Assembly (NCBI GenBank): GCA_020831765.1
Contig: JAFIFY010000036.1
Span: forward strand, 1-64,000
DNA: 64,000 nucleotides
Direction of reading: 5' to 3'
From: Phycisphaeraceae bacterium
GTDB taxonomy: Bacteria; Planctomycetota; Phycisphaerae; Phycisphaerales; Phycisphaeraceae
The notes beneath the pieces are model-generated. The model was not told the DNA's origin, ran no database searches, and was given only the letters and a program-made list of their open reading frames with translations. The position numbers and the translations under genes are program-made. Shown here in pieces: positions 17,710 to 28,419 of this stretch (position 1 is its first letter; the number at the start of each line of letters is the position of its first letter).

Positions 17710-18249
17710 ATGAGCATTACCGAACCGTTTCAGGACCACCCCGCTGCGCGAGAGCCCGAGCAGCTTCTCGACCAATGCGAGCAGCGCCGGGGCAACCGGC
17801 GCGGCCCGGGTGGGCAGAATCGCAACAAGCTGGAGACGGCCGTGACGCTGATCCATCGGCCGACGGGAATTGAAGCCCAGGCGGCGGAAAAACGCACCCA
17901 GGCCGATAACCTTCGCGTTGCATTGTTTCGCCTTCGCCTGAGCCTGGCGCTGGCGGTGCGCATCCGCCCGATTCTGGGCCTGGAACTGGCCAACCATCCG
18001 ATCAGCGATCGTTGGAAAGGGCGCCTGCGCAAGCAGAAGCTGGCGATCAACCCACGCCATGCCGATTATCCCGCTTTGCTGGCCGAGGCTCTGGACATGC
18101 TCAGCGCAACTGGATGGAATCCTGTCCGTGCCTCGGCGGTGCTGGGCTGCTCGATGAGCCAGTTGCTCAAGCTGCTGAGACATGAACCACGCGCGATGGA
18201 ATTACTCAATCGTGAACGCGCTTCGATGGGACTGCGTCCGCTGCATTGA
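17710..18249 (+). CDS. release-factor-like peptidyl-tRNA hydrolase domain protein (GGQ)
   Basis: Protein of 179 residues with RRGPGGQNRNKLETAVTL near residues 30-48. The GGQ motif (34-36) enters the ribosomal peptidyl-transferase centre and hydrolyses peptidyl-tRNA. It lacks the codon-recognition domain of RF1/RF2, so it resembles the ArfB/PrfH-like class used in ribosome rescue. Instead of the basic ArfB tail, the C-terminal half holds a helical region (DMLSATGWNPVRASAVLGCS) that looks like a helix-turn-helix. The first 28 residues before the GGQ domain are acidic. The gene is divergent from the CPBP gene and convergent with glycerate kinase. Whether it rescues stalled ribosomes here is inferred. 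Confidence 0.8.
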   Translation: MSITEPFQDHPAAREPEQLLDQCEQRRGNRRGPGGQNRNKLETAVTLIHRPTGIEAQAAEKRTQADNLRVALFRLRLSLALAVRIRPILGLELANHPISDRWKGRLRKQKLAINPRHADYPALLAEALDMLSATGWNPVRASAVLGCSMSQLLKLLRHEPRAMELLNRERASMGLRPLH

Positions 18250-18276
18250 TCAACGGCTTCCCGTCATGGCCGGTGA

Positions 18277-19425
18277 TCAACCGCCAACAAACGTTCGGGC
18301 CCACCGCGCGGCGGTATCCTCAAGCAACTCCGCGGCGCGGCCGACCCGTTCGGGTACGGGAAGGTCGGGGCCGATCTCCATGATCGATGCCGGATCGGCG
18401 ATCGATGCCCCGATCTCACCGGATCGATCCCAGTGTCCGACCAGCGCCCACACCGGCACGCCGATCTCCCGGCAGGTTTCGATCACGGCGTGACACACCT
18501 TCCCCGAAGCGGTGGTGGCATCCAGACGACCCTCGCCGGTCAGGCACGCTCGAGCCGAACGAAGTTGCGTTCGCAAGCCGGTCAGGCCGATCACCAATGC
18601 GCCCCCGGCCCGCAACCGGGCACCGGGGAGCATGAGCAGTCCGGCGCCCAGCCCACCGGCCGCGCCCCCGCCGGGAATCGAGCTTATATCCCGCCCGATC
18701 GCTTCGGCGTACCGCGCGGCGATGTTCTCCATCCCCGCCGCAAGGTGCTGAACGTCATCCGGACCCGCACCCTTCTGTGGTGCGAAGACCTTCGCGGTGC
18801 CGCAATCGCCGGTCAATGGGCTGAGCACATCGCAGGCCGCTTCGATCCGCACGCTCTTCAGCCTCGGATCGAGCGTGTCCAGGTCCACATGGGCGATCCT
18901 TCCAAGGATGCCGCCGGTGATCGGCTGCTCGATCAGGCGACCCCGCTCACCGATGAACCTCGCGCCCAGGGCCTGAAGCATGCCCGCCCCGCCATCGCAG
19001 GTGGAACTGCCTCCCAATCCCACCAGAAGCCTCTGGACATCGAGTCCCAACGCAAACCTGATCAACTCACCAACGCCGTAGGTCGTGGTATGCATGGGGT
19101 TGCATTCCAAGCCTTGCAGATGCGCCAGCCCGATCGCTCGAGCCGTTTCAATGATGCCGGTTTGGTTAGCGGAGGCCAGGCCCCACGATCCTTCCACGGT
19201 CCGCCCCGGCCTCGGCCCCATGATCGTCTGAGTCATCGCCTGGGCATCCATCCGCTCGATCAGCACATCGAGAAAGCCTTCGCCCCCGTCGGACAGGGGG
19301 ATCATGATCGGCGTGAGGCGAGCGTCGGCGTTCCGAATCCCGCGAGCCATGGCCTCGGCGGCCTGTCGGGCGGTCAGCGAACCCTTGAACTTGTCCGGCG
19401 CGCAGATGATGTCCATGCCGCCCAT
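18277..19425 (-). CDS. glycerate 2-kinase, GarK/GlxK family
   Basis: Protein of 382 residues that should phosphorylate D-glycerate with ATP to form 2-phosphoglycerate, feeding lower glycolysis. Family sequence is seen from the first residues: CAPDKFKGSLTARQAAEAM, PLSDGGEGF, GLGGSSTCDGGAGMLQALG and LTGEGRLDATTASGK. Length matches the family. It could start at the second methionine (19416), since MDIICAPDKFKG is the conserved beginning. It is flanked by unrelated genes and appears to be transcribed alone. Product 2-phosphoglycerate is the enolase substrate, and eno is encoded 8 kb away. Confidence 0.93.
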   Translation of the reverse strand: MGGMDIICAPDKFKGSLTARQAAEAMARGIRNADARLTPIMIPLSDGGEGFLDVLIERMDAQAMTQTIMGPRPGRTVEGSWGLASANQTGIIETARAIGLAHLQGLECNPMHTTTYGVGELIRFALGLDVQRLLVGLGGSSTCDGGAGMLQALGARFIGERGRLIEQPITGGILGRIAHVDLDTLDPRLKSVRIEAACDVLSPLTGDCGTAKVFAPQKGAGPDDVQHLAAGMENIAARYAEAIGRDISSIPGGGAAGGLGAGLLMLPGARLRAGGALVIGLTGLRTQLRSARACLTGEGRLDATTASGKVCHAVIETCREIGVPVWALVGHWDRSGEIGASIADPASIMEIGPDLPVPERVGRAAELLEDTAARWARTFVGG

Positions 19426-19505
19426 GTTACCGGTGCGATCGTCGTGCTCGGAGGATGTTGGGATGGGCGTTGGTACGGGTCGCGGTGGGTTACACTGGCC
19501 TGGGT

Positions 19506-20099
19506 ATGGAAGCAGGCCTGAGAACGATTGATGAGCGGATGATGCGGCAAGCCCTCTCGTTGGCGCATGTGGCCGCGCGACTTGGCGAGGTTCCTGTCGG
19601 AGCCGTGGTCTATCGAGGGGAGAAGGTGTTCGGCGCGGGGATCAACCTTCGTGAACATGCCGCCGATCCGACCGCGCATGCGGAATTGATCGCGATGCGA
19701 CAGGCTGGCCGGCGATTGGGCACATGGCGACTGGATGAATGTTCGTTGGCTGTGACGTTGGAGCCGTGTCCGATGTGCGCTGGAGCGATGGTCAACGCTC
19801 GGCTGGGTCGGCTCATCTATGGCTGTCGTGATCCAAAGATGGGTTGTGTGGATTCGCTGTTTCGTCTGTGCCATGAAGAGCGATTCAACCACCGCATTTT
19901 CTGCCTGGAAGGTGTGGATCGTGAGGCTTGCGGGGCGGTATTGTCCGATTTCTTCGCCCAGCGCCGCGCAGGAGCGAATCCGCCCAAACCTGTATTCGAC
20001 CCGTCGCTCGACCTGCTGGATTGGCAGCACTGGCTGAAAATTCGCGATCCCGGCACCGCCACCCACGTTCGCCAGGATGCGGGCGAACCGGCCGGCTGA
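19506..20099 (+). CDS. tadA: tRNA-specific adenosine deaminase
   Basis: Protein of 197 residues that converts adenosine-34 of tRNA-Arg(ACG) to inosine. The zinc-binding deaminase motif is complete: HAE (His58, catalytic Glu60) and PCPMCAGAM (Cys88, Cys91). The N terminus (DERMMRQALSLAHVAARLGEVPVGAVV) is typical TadA. The last 50 residues extend beyond the usual 150-residue enzyme and have no recognised domain. The ATG at 19506 precedes the conserved start by a few residues; upstream codons in the same frame are unsupported. Confidence 0.94.
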   Translation: MEAGLRTIDERMMRQALSLAHVAARLGEVPVGAVVYRGEKVFGAGINLREHAADPTAHAELIAMRQAGRRLGTWRLDECSLAVTLEPCPMCAGAMVNARLGRLIYGCRDPKMGCVDSLFRLCHEERFNHRIFCLEGVDREACGAVLSDFFAQRRAGANPPKPVFDPSLDLLDWQHWLKIRDPGTATHVRQDAGEPAG

Positions 20100-20282
20100 A
20101 GCGTGATGTGGTTCAAACCGAACCACCCTTGAGCTAGACTTGCTGGGCAAGGTCGCGTGTCCGGCCGTCAGAATGCCGTAACCGGGCGGCGAGGGTCTCG
20201 TCGGTTGACTCCGGCAAACGGCCCGAAGCGACGCGCAATCGACCCTGCAACCAGCCCCGCTCCCAAAGGGTAAATTCATCAG

Positions 20283-21131
20283 GTGTCCGCCCAGAAGCGC
20301 AAGAGCCCAACTTCGGAAGCATCGCCGGACGCCAAACCCTCCCGGAAAGGCCCCCCCGAGCCCCCGCCCACGGAAGCACGGGAACCCCCGGAATCCCCGG
20401 AATCCCCGGAACCCCCGGAAGCCCGGGAAGGTCTGAAGGGAGCCCCGGGAGGCGGGACCGAAGGAAATCCGGCCTCCCCAGTCGGCAACGACCGGCTCTC
20501 CGAGTCGCTGGATGAACGGTCCGCGGAAGTTCTGGCCGAGGCGGCTGACGGGGAGTTGGCCCGGCGAGTGGCGGCGGGATGCCGGCTTTCCGCCGAGGTG
20601 CTGATTGTGCGGCACCAGTCATCGGTGCGAGGGTTCCTCGCTCGGCTGAGCGGGGACGCCTCCCTGGCCGATGACCTGGCACAGGAGACCTTTGTCCGGA
20701 TGCTGCGGCACGCCGGCAGCTTCGATGACCGGTTCAGCATGAAGACCTGGCTGCTGACCATCGGGCGTCGATTGCTGATCAACCACCACCGCAAACAAGC
20801 CAGGATCAAAAGCCCGGCCGCCGCGTCAGACCCGGTGACCGCCAAGGAAGATTCGCCTTACGAGAGGACGGCCCGGCAGGATCGCCAGTCGTTTCTGGAA
20901 CGCAAGCTCGCCCAGGCCATGCAGTCCTTGAGTGAGGCCCAACGCGATGTGCTGGTTCTGTTTTACCAGCAGCAGCGCACGATCCAGGAGATCGCCGGGA
21001 TGCTCGACTTACCCGAAGGAACCGTCAAGAGTCATCTGCATCGAGCCCGCGCAGCGGTCAGGAAGAACCTGGACCTCGATGCCGAGGGTACGGAGCGGAA
21101 ATCGACGGAAACATCGCGTCAAGACCAGTAG
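20283..21131 (+). CDS. ECF-type RNA polymerase sigma factor with proline-rich head
   Basis: Protein of 282 residues from a GTG start. Region 2 lies at about residues 105-172 (DDLAQETFVRMLRHA, MKTWLLTIGRRLLINHHRK) and region 4 at about 212-265 (QRDVLVLFYQQQRTIQEIAG followed by GTVKSHLHRARAAVRKN). It should direct RNA polymerase to a specific promoter set in response to an envelope or stress signal. The first 80 residues are low-complexity Pro/Glu/Gly, encoded partly by tandem GGAATCCCC units, so the true start may be later. The next gene encodes a single-pass membrane protein that could be its partner or anti-sigma factor. Confidence 0.88.
   Translation: MSAQKRKSPTSEASPDAKPSRKGPPEPPPTEAREPPESPESPEPPEAREGLKGAPGGGTEGNPASPVGNDRLSESLDERSAEVLAEAADGELARRVAAGCRLSAEVLIVRHQSSVRGFLARLSGDASLADDLAQETFVRMLRHAGSFDDRFSMKTWLLTIGRRLLINHHRKQARIKSPAAASDPVTAKEDSPYERTARQDRQSFLERKLAQAMQSLSEAQRDVLVLFYQQQRTIQEIAGMLDLPEGTVKSHLHRARAAVRKNLDLDAEGTERKSTETSRQDQ
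20382..20430 (+). repeat. Short tandem repeat (nine-base unit) inside the sigma factor gene
   Basis: About five copies of a GGAAYCCCC-type nine-base unit in direct tandem encode the PPESPESPEPPEA stretch of the sigma factor's N-terminal linker. The unit length is a multiple of three, so copy-number change would keep the frame. Confidence 0.75.
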
Positions 21132-21176
21132 CCGCGCAAAGGACCACGGGCATGAACGCCCGCGGCAAGGTAGGCC

Positions 21177-21836
21177 ATGAAGCCGGAAAACCCCGAGGAC
21201 ATCCATAGCGATCCAGGCCTGGAAAGGGCTTTGGAATCAATGTTCTCCCGCGATGTTCAAGCGGGTGATCCCGGCGAGGCTCAGCGCTTTGCCGGTCAGG
21301 TTCTGGCTCGGCTCGATCGAGGCGATATCCCGTTGGATGTGGCGGATTCGCCCCTGCGGCTTGCCGGTGTGGACAGATTCACGCAGCCTGGCCATGAACC
21401 CGTCGGGGCCGGGACGCGGTCCGGTGGCGTCCTTGCCCGCCTTTCGGGTGTTTCGTGGCGGCGTTACGCGGTGGCCGCATCGGTGGCGATGCTTGGGCTG
21501 CTGGTTTACTTGATTGTGGCCGGCCGGAGCGATCAGGAACCAAGCCCCTACGTCGCCGCGAGTCCGAATGATGATCTGGGCGGAACGGTCGCGTTCGTTG
21601 GGTTGAACGATTGGTCGCGGATTGTCGCGGAAGTCGCCTGGTTCAATGAACGTCCCGAGGCCATCCGCCAGACGCTGAGCAGCCTGGTCCAGTCGCTCGA
21701 CGTTGTGGAGACCGTGGGCAACTTGCAACCTGCTCTTGGCCGGGATGTAAGTCAGGATGGACCTGGTGAACCGCGGGTCTCCTGGGATGAATGGCGCAGG
21801 TGGCTGCGGACGCAGCCCGGTGCGGATATGCCATGA
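21177..21836 (+). CDS. single-pass membrane protein, candidate partner of the ECF sigma factor
   Basis: Protein of 219 residues with one membrane segment (RYAVAASVAMLGLLVYLIV, about residues 95-113), a cytoplasmic N-terminal part and an external C-terminal part of about 100 residues. The gene order sigma factor then membrane protein, 45 bp apart on one strand, is that of ECF sigma/anti-sigma pairs. It lacks the HxxxCxxC zinc motif of ZAS-type anti-sigma factors, so the role is inferred from position only. A GGTAGG-like ribosome-binding site precedes the ATG. Its C-terminal half (AEVAWFNERPEAIRQTLSSL) has no recognised domain. Confidence 0.65.
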   Translation: MKPENPEDIHSDPGLERALESMFSRDVQAGDPGEAQRFAGQVLARLDRGDIPLDVADSPLRLAGVDRFTQPGHEPVGAGTRSGGVLARLSGVSWRRYAVAASVAMLGLLVYLIVAGRSDQEPSPYVAASPNDDLGGTVAFVGLNDWSRIVAEVAWFNERPEAIRQTLSSLVQSLDVVETVGNLQPALGRDVSQDGPGEPRVSWDEWRRWLRTQPGADMP

Positions 21837-21946
21837 ACGGATGATTCGCCGGTGGATCGGCGGATACGGGATGGACATGCCTGACGGTGGGCAATGACGG
21901 ATATACGGGCCGGAGATGACGGCGCCCGATCATAGGAGTTCAGGCG

Positions 21947-23569
21947 ATGAAAACGCCTTGCTATCGCAGTATCCTGATCGCATGGATGGCGGTCATGTTC
22001 TTGGGTTGGTTGTCGGCTGGTTCGGCGTTTTCCGAGCAGCCCCAATCCCCGGCCCATCGCGTGCCCGCGGATGCGGCGTTTTTCCTGCGGATGGATGACA
22101 TTGCCCAGTGGCGCCGGGACTGGACCCATGATCCGCTTCAAGCCATGCTCAAGGCACGCTGGGGTGAACGCGATGGGGATCGCAATGAAGCGTGGGCGGA
22201 GATGGCCCGGCTGATGGAAATGACGCCCGAAGGGCTGTTCGATGCGGTATTCGGCAAACGTGTGATCGTGTTTGGGGATGGTCGGCCCGAGGGGGCAAGC
22301 GTCATGCTCATGGATGTCGGTGCGGAACTGTCCGCCAAGGCCATTGATAGGCTTGGACTCAAGCCCGATGGCCGCGCAGGTGAATTTGCGCTTCACCGGT
22401 CGTCCGATGACAAGGCGATGGTCGGCGTCGCCGGGGATTGGGTGGCCGTCAGTGATGTTGAGCACCGGGAATATCTGGTCAGGTCGCTCAGGCAAGTCGG
22501 CGAAGGCAGGGTGCTGGCCAACCGGCTGGAGTTCCGCCAGTGGCTGGAGCGGCTGCCCGCCGAAGCGCGGAAGGGCGAAGCATGGGTTGATCGGGGCGAA
22601 GGGGAGTATCACGCCATGGGCCTGCGGCGGAATGGTGCGGGCCTTGTTCTGGAGTATGCGGGTGTTTCAACGGATATCCAGGGTCTGCTGGCGATTCGAG
22701 GCGGCGCCGGCGCTCGGGAGTTCGGCCCGTTGCCCCGATCGACCGCGGCGGCCGTCGCCCTCAATGTGTTCAATCCGCGACCGCCGCGCATCGAGCGTTT
22801 GAACATGCTGACCTCGCCCAAGCCGATGGCCGAGGTGCTCGAAGGCATGGGCGCGCCGGTGGTCATTTTTCTGGGCACGGTGGGTGTTGAGCGTAACCCG
22901 CGCGATGGCGCGATGCCCGTGCCCGTGATGGGGATGGCGATGAAGGTGAATGACCCGGCGGTTCAGCCGCACCTTGAAGAGATGGGTGGCCGTCTGATGG
23001 CGATGCTGAGCCTGCATCTTCGCTTGCGTGGTCATGGTGACAGTGATTTCGGCACCGGCGAACACCGCGGCGTGACTTACCATCGCATGGACCTTGGCCG
23101 TGTCGTGATGCGGATGAGCGGACATGCCGAATTCCTCCGTGTCGCCCGGCCCGCGATCGGTATGGTCGGACCATGGTTGGTGGCGACCACGCATGAAGCT
23201 TATTTCCGGGAAACGATCGATGCCCATCTCCATACCCGCCATTCACTTGCCGCCGAGATCAGCAAGCTGCCGTTGGCGGATCACGAACAGCCGGTGTTTT
23301 CCATGTTCCTCCGACCGGCGATGCTGACCCCGATGCTGGATGCCTGGGCGACGCGGATCGGTGAGCGGCGAGAGGCCATGGGCGATGCCCTCCCCGCCCA
23401 GCATCAGGCGACCATGATCCATCTTGCGCAAGGCATGGAGCTGCTCTCGGGCATCCTCAAGCACCATGACGATTCCAGCCTCCAGCTCTGGCGCGAAGGC
23501 GATGATCCGAATCCGATCCTTCGTGGCCGGTTGGAGCTTCGCCGCAAGGTCATCGAGCAGGATCGATAG
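21947..23569 (+). CDS. exported protein of unknown function
   Basis: Protein of 540 residues with an N-terminal signal peptide (AWMAVMFLGWLSAGSAFS) and a good GGAG ribosome-binding site. After it, PADAAFFLRMDDIAQWRRDW and repeated patterns of a strand followed by a helix recall the loosely defined DUF3352-like family of planctomycete and cyanobacterial envelope proteins; the similarity is an impression, not a search result. No catalytic motif, cysteine cluster or lipobox is seen. It follows the sigma factor and its membrane partner on the same strand by 110 bp, so a shared regulon is possible. Confidence 0.68.
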   Translation: MKTPCYRSILIAWMAVMFLGWLSAGSAFSEQPQSPAHRVPADAAFFLRMDDIAQWRRDWTHDPLQAMLKARWGERDGDRNEAWAEMARLMEMTPEGLFDAVFGKRVIVFGDGRPEGASVMLMDVGAELSAKAIDRLGLKPDGRAGEFALHRSSDDKAMVGVAGDWVAVSDVEHREYLVRSLRQVGEGRVLANRLEFRQWLERLPAEARKGEAWVDRGEGEYHAMGLRRNGAGLVLEYAGVSTDIQGLLAIRGGAGAREFGPLPRSTAAAVALNVFNPRPPRIERLNMLTSPKPMAEVLEGMGAPVVIFLGTVGVERNPRDGAMPVPVMGMAMKVNDPAVQPHLEEMGGRLMAMLSLHLRLRGHGDSDFGTGEHRGVTYHRMDLGRVVMRMSGHAEFLRVARPAIGMVGPWLVATTHEAYFRETIDAHLHTRHSLAAEISKLPLADHEQPVFSMFLRPAMLTPMLDAWATRIGERREAMGDALPAQHQATMIHLAQGMELLSGILKHHDDSSLQLWREGDDPNPILRGRLELRRKVIEQDR

Positions 23570-23760
23570 CCAGAAAAATGGCCCGATCGGAGGCACCAGG
23601 CGGGTTGATGGGCTCGGCCGGTGTACCTGCCCGGGCCTCGGAATCCCATCCCCCGGCCTCCTGCCCCTGGCCCCCTGCCTCCGGGTTCCCTTATTCTCGG
23701 ATCCGGGAGAGTTGACCCCCTCATGTTCGAAACCCTCAGAAGCCATCCACCCAGCCGCAT

Positions 23761-26010
23761 ATGATGGTCGTAGGTGTCATGCGCTTGGACTCATCCAATC
23801 GATCTTTCATCACCGGCGTCGGGCGACTGGGCATGCCGCTTGCCGTTGTGCTTTCGCTGTTGGTCCATGTTGCAGCGCTGAACTGGATTCGACTGGATGC
23901 CGCTCCGGGGCCCGTCCGGGAGCCGACTCGACTCATGCTCGAGATTCATGCTCCGTCACGTGCGGTGGCCGGGGATGCGATCGAGCTGCGTTGGCGCATT
24001 CTTCCAGACGCCGAGGCGCAAAGGCTTGAATCCCTGACCCTCAGTGTGAAGTTGAAAATCGAGGATGAGACGAGCGAAGCGCAGCCAATCACCCTTCTGG
24101 CTCGGCAGGGCTTGACTCCGCCCTCGAAGCGCCCGGCGACCGAAAACCTCACCCTTCCATCAGACATGCCCGCGGGACGGCACGAGCTTGTTGTTCATGT
24201 CGCGGGCCCCGGTCCACTCGACGATGGCCAAGGGACTGTCACCTTGCGGGCCGCGCGGCCGATCACCGTGTTGCCCGACGGCATGGACCTTTCGATCGAA
24301 GCGATGGACCTTTTCCCGGCGGCGCGCGGCGATCCATCGACTTCCGCCGATTCGGTCGTCACACGAATCAGCGTGCGCAACCTTGGTGGACGTGCGCCTG
24401 ACCATCCATGGATCGATCGTCTCTACCTTTCCGACAAGCCCGAGATCACCCCCGTCACGCGCATGCTTGGAGATTGGGCCTGGAAGCCGGCCGGGATCGC
24501 CGAAGGGGGATATCGAGCCAGCTTGCAGTGGGATGCGATGCTCCATGCGCCGGACTTTCCCGGTCCGACGGCGTGGCTGATCGCCGTGGTGGATGCGACC
24601 GAACACCTTGATGATCTGGATCGAAGCAACAACGTGAAGATGATCGAGATTGATTGGTCCCGCATCCTCGCCGGCCAGGGTCTGGCCAATCTGCCCAACC
24701 TCAAGCTCGTTGAATTGGAGACCGTGCCCGAGGTCGCGGCGGGAGAGTTGTTCGCCGTCGATGTCCTTTTCGCCAACACGGGCGAGGCCCCGGCGGCCGG
24801 GCCTTGGAAGGATGAAGTGGTCCTGCTGTCTGAGGACATGCCCGAAGCGCCGCCCCGACACCTGGCCCGGCTACGGCGAGACAAGACGATCGAACCCGAT
24901 CAGACCGATGAGGTTTCCAATACCCTCCGCCTGCCGGCTGATCTGCCACCGGGCGAGTATCGCCTGCGTTACACGCTCAATGCCGATGAGCAGGTTCGTG
25001 AACAGCGGCGCGATGACAATGAACTGGAAGTGAAGGTCACCGTACTGCCCGGCGAGCGAACGATTCCGCTGGGTGACGATCGGCCGCCGGATGAACCCAC
25101 GGTGGCGTGGTTGAGTTGGGATGATTTTCTTGAGCATTACGCCCGGCAAAGTCGAACCCTTCAACCTGAACTGGAAAACCGACCCGTCCATGGGAGTACC
25201 CCGGCGCAAACGATGCGATCGGTCCGACCCGCGCCGTCGATGTCGGCTCTGGACGCGGCTGCTCCCGCCCGAGCCCAACCCCAACGGCCCACGCCTTCAA
25301 TTCCCGATCGATCTGGCGAAGTCGAGCTTGAGCCTGACGATGCCGTGCGTATGCCCGCGCTCTTGACCGCTGGACGCGACCAGGGGGCCGCCGATCCCTT
25401 CCAGGAACGCCGTCCGGACATCGCCGATCGCCATGAATCGTCCGAGCCCGAGCAGGAGGAACGGCGCGGTGCGGAAGAGGGGCGCCAGGAGCCGGCACCC
25501 GAGGAAGGCGCGGCGGATGCCGAGCCAACCACGACGCCCGAGGCCCGGCAGGCCGAAGAAAGGCCGGACCGCGAATCGCGCCATGAGCAGACCCGTGAAT
25601 CCACCGCGAAGACCGATGAACGGCCCGGCCAACCGCGGCAGACGCCTTCTCCACGGCCGCCGACTTCCGATGCCGGTGCTGATGCCGCGTCCCTTGAGCC
25701 GCCTCGACGCGATGTGCGGCCCGGGCAGGTGGTCGCCGAGGAGGGCATCCGTATCGTGACCCAGCATTTCGATCTGCCGCTCTCGGTGCTCTTCATGAAT
25801 CGGCCGCGCAACCCGGTCGTTCGAATCCAGTTCAATACCCAGGGTCGGGTCATTCGCCACGAAGTGGTGCGCGGCAGTGGCGTTCAGGAATTGGACTCGG
25901 CGATCGTCTCGGGCCTGTATCGCTGGCGCGCCACCGGTGAGAAACTCCGGGAAATCGAACATCCATTCTGGCGCGAGTTCACGATTCTGCTTGAACCCGC
26001 CCGTCGATAG
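23761..26010 (+). CDS. CARDB-domain and TonB C-terminal-domain envelope protein
   Basis: Protein of 749 residues. A membrane segment near residues 24-44 (GMPLAVVLSLLVHVAALNWI) resembles the TonB anchor. Two CARDB-like beta-sandwich regions follow, at about residues 185-295 (VVTRISVRNLGGRAP) and 320-430 (LFAVDVLFANTGEAPAAGPW). A long charged region rich in Glu, Arg, Pro and Gln spans about 480-640, like the periplasm-spanning stretch of TonB. The last 90 residues (VVRIQFNTQGRVIRHEVVRG, then SAIVSGLYRWRA) match a TonB C-terminal domain. The protein probably spans the periplasm, but no ExbB/ExbD genes are adjacent. A start six codons later (23779) is also possible; neither has a strong ribosome-binding site. 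Confidence 0.75.
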   Translation: MMVVGVMRLDSSNRSFITGVGRLGMPLAVVLSLLVHVAALNWIRLDAAPGPVREPTRLMLEIHAPSRAVAGDAIELRWRILPDAEAQRLESLTLSVKLKIEDETSEAQPITLLARQGLTPPSKRPATENLTLPSDMPAGRHELVVHVAGPGPLDDGQGTVTLRAARPITVLPDGMDLSIEAMDLFPAARGDPSTSADSVVTRISVRNLGGRAPDHPWIDRLYLSDKPEITPVTRMLGDWAWKPAGIAEGGYRASLQWDAMLHAPDFPGPTAWLIAVVDATEHLDDLDRSNNVKMIEIDWSRILAGQGLANLPNLKLVELETVPEVAAGELFAVDVLFANTGEAPAAGPWKDEVVLLSEDMPEAPPRHLARLRRDKTIEPDQTDEVSNTLRLPADLPPGEYRLRYTLNADEQVREQRRDDNELEVKVTVLPGERTIPLGDDRPPDEPTVAWLSWDDFLEHYARQSRTLQPELENRPVHGSTPAQTMRSVRPAPSMSALDAAAPARAQPQRPTPSIPDRSGEVELEPDDAVRMPALLTAGRDQGAADPFQERRPDIADRHESSEPEQEERRGAEEGRQEPAPEEGAADAEPTTTPEARQAEERPDRESRHEQTRESTAKTDERPGQPRQTPSPRPPTSDAGADAASLEPPRRDVRPGQVVAEEGIRIVTQHFDLPLSVLFMNRPRNPVVRIQFNTQGRVIRHEVVRGSGVQELDSAIVSGLYRWRATGEKLREIEHPFWREFTILLEPARR

Positions 26011-26079
26011 CCGACCCGCCCGGCCATGGCCCGGCAGGGGGAGAAAGGATTGCGCCAAGTCGCACGAACCCCGAAACCC

Positions 26080-26448
26080 TTAGGGCGAGGCGGCGGGGAA
26101 TTGATCGCTCATCAGGTCCAGCAGTTCATCCGGCGTGAATGGCTTGGGAATGAAGGTGATGTGTTCATCTTCCTGGATACGCTTGAGAATCCGGCCCTCG
26201 GGCAGCCCACTCATGACGATCAAACGCCCGCCCTGGCCGATGCGGCGCAGGGAATCGGCCAGGTCAAGACCGTCGCTCTGGGAACCAAGCAGGAGATCGA
26301 TCAGGACCACATCCGGATTGACCTGTACCGCGACTTCCAGGGCTGATTCCACACTCGATGCCGAGTAGACACGGATACCCCGTCGAGTGAGAAATCGAGT
26401 CAGGCTGCCGAGAAACCCCGTCTCATCATCAACCAGCAGTAGCTTCAC
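26080..26448 (-). CDS. single-domain response regulator
   Basis: Receiver domain of 122 residues starting KLLLVDDETGFLGSL. It has the acidic pair (DDE), the phospho-accepting aspartate in VVLIDLLLG, the switch serine in MSGLP and the lysine in FIPKPF. No output domain follows, so it probably acts by protein contact as CheY or Spo0F do. No histidine kinase is nearby. The GTG at 26448 was chosen because AAGGA stands seven bases upstream and the domain begins at once; a TTG start 51 bp upstream would add an unconserved head. It is divergent from enolase across a 460-bp region and convergent with the CARDB-TonB gene. Confidence 0.85.
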   Translation of the reverse strand: MKLLLVDDETGFLGSLTRFLTRRGIRVYSASSVESALEVAVQVNPDVVLIDLLLGSQSDGLDLADSLRRIGQGGRLIVMSGLPEGRILKRIQEDEHITFIPKPFTPDELLDLMSDQFPAASP

Positions 26449-28212
<1,764 letters not shown>

Positions 28213-28241
28213 GCGTCGGCATTTTCGACCATGTGAACCCG

Positions 28242-28270
28242 GCCCCGGCGAATCATCGTCGGGGCTTTTT
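28242..28270 (+). terminator. Rho-independent terminator of enolase
   Basis: GCCCCGGCG (28242-28250) pairs with CGTCGGGGC (28257-28265) with one G-T wobble and a six-base loop. TTTTT (28266-28270) follows directly. It begins 30 bp after the enolase stop codon. Confidence 0.88.
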
Positions 28271-28419
28271 CCTGGGGTGGTCCATTGTGTCGGGCTCCGC
28301 CGCCGCCGCCTCGCATCGTGCGCAGTTGTTGACGAATTGTTGAATATGCATTCGGCCATTTCCGGCCTTGCTGCGGATGCTGTCGGTAGTGGGCTCGTTT
28401 TTTCTGTATTCTCTTGATC

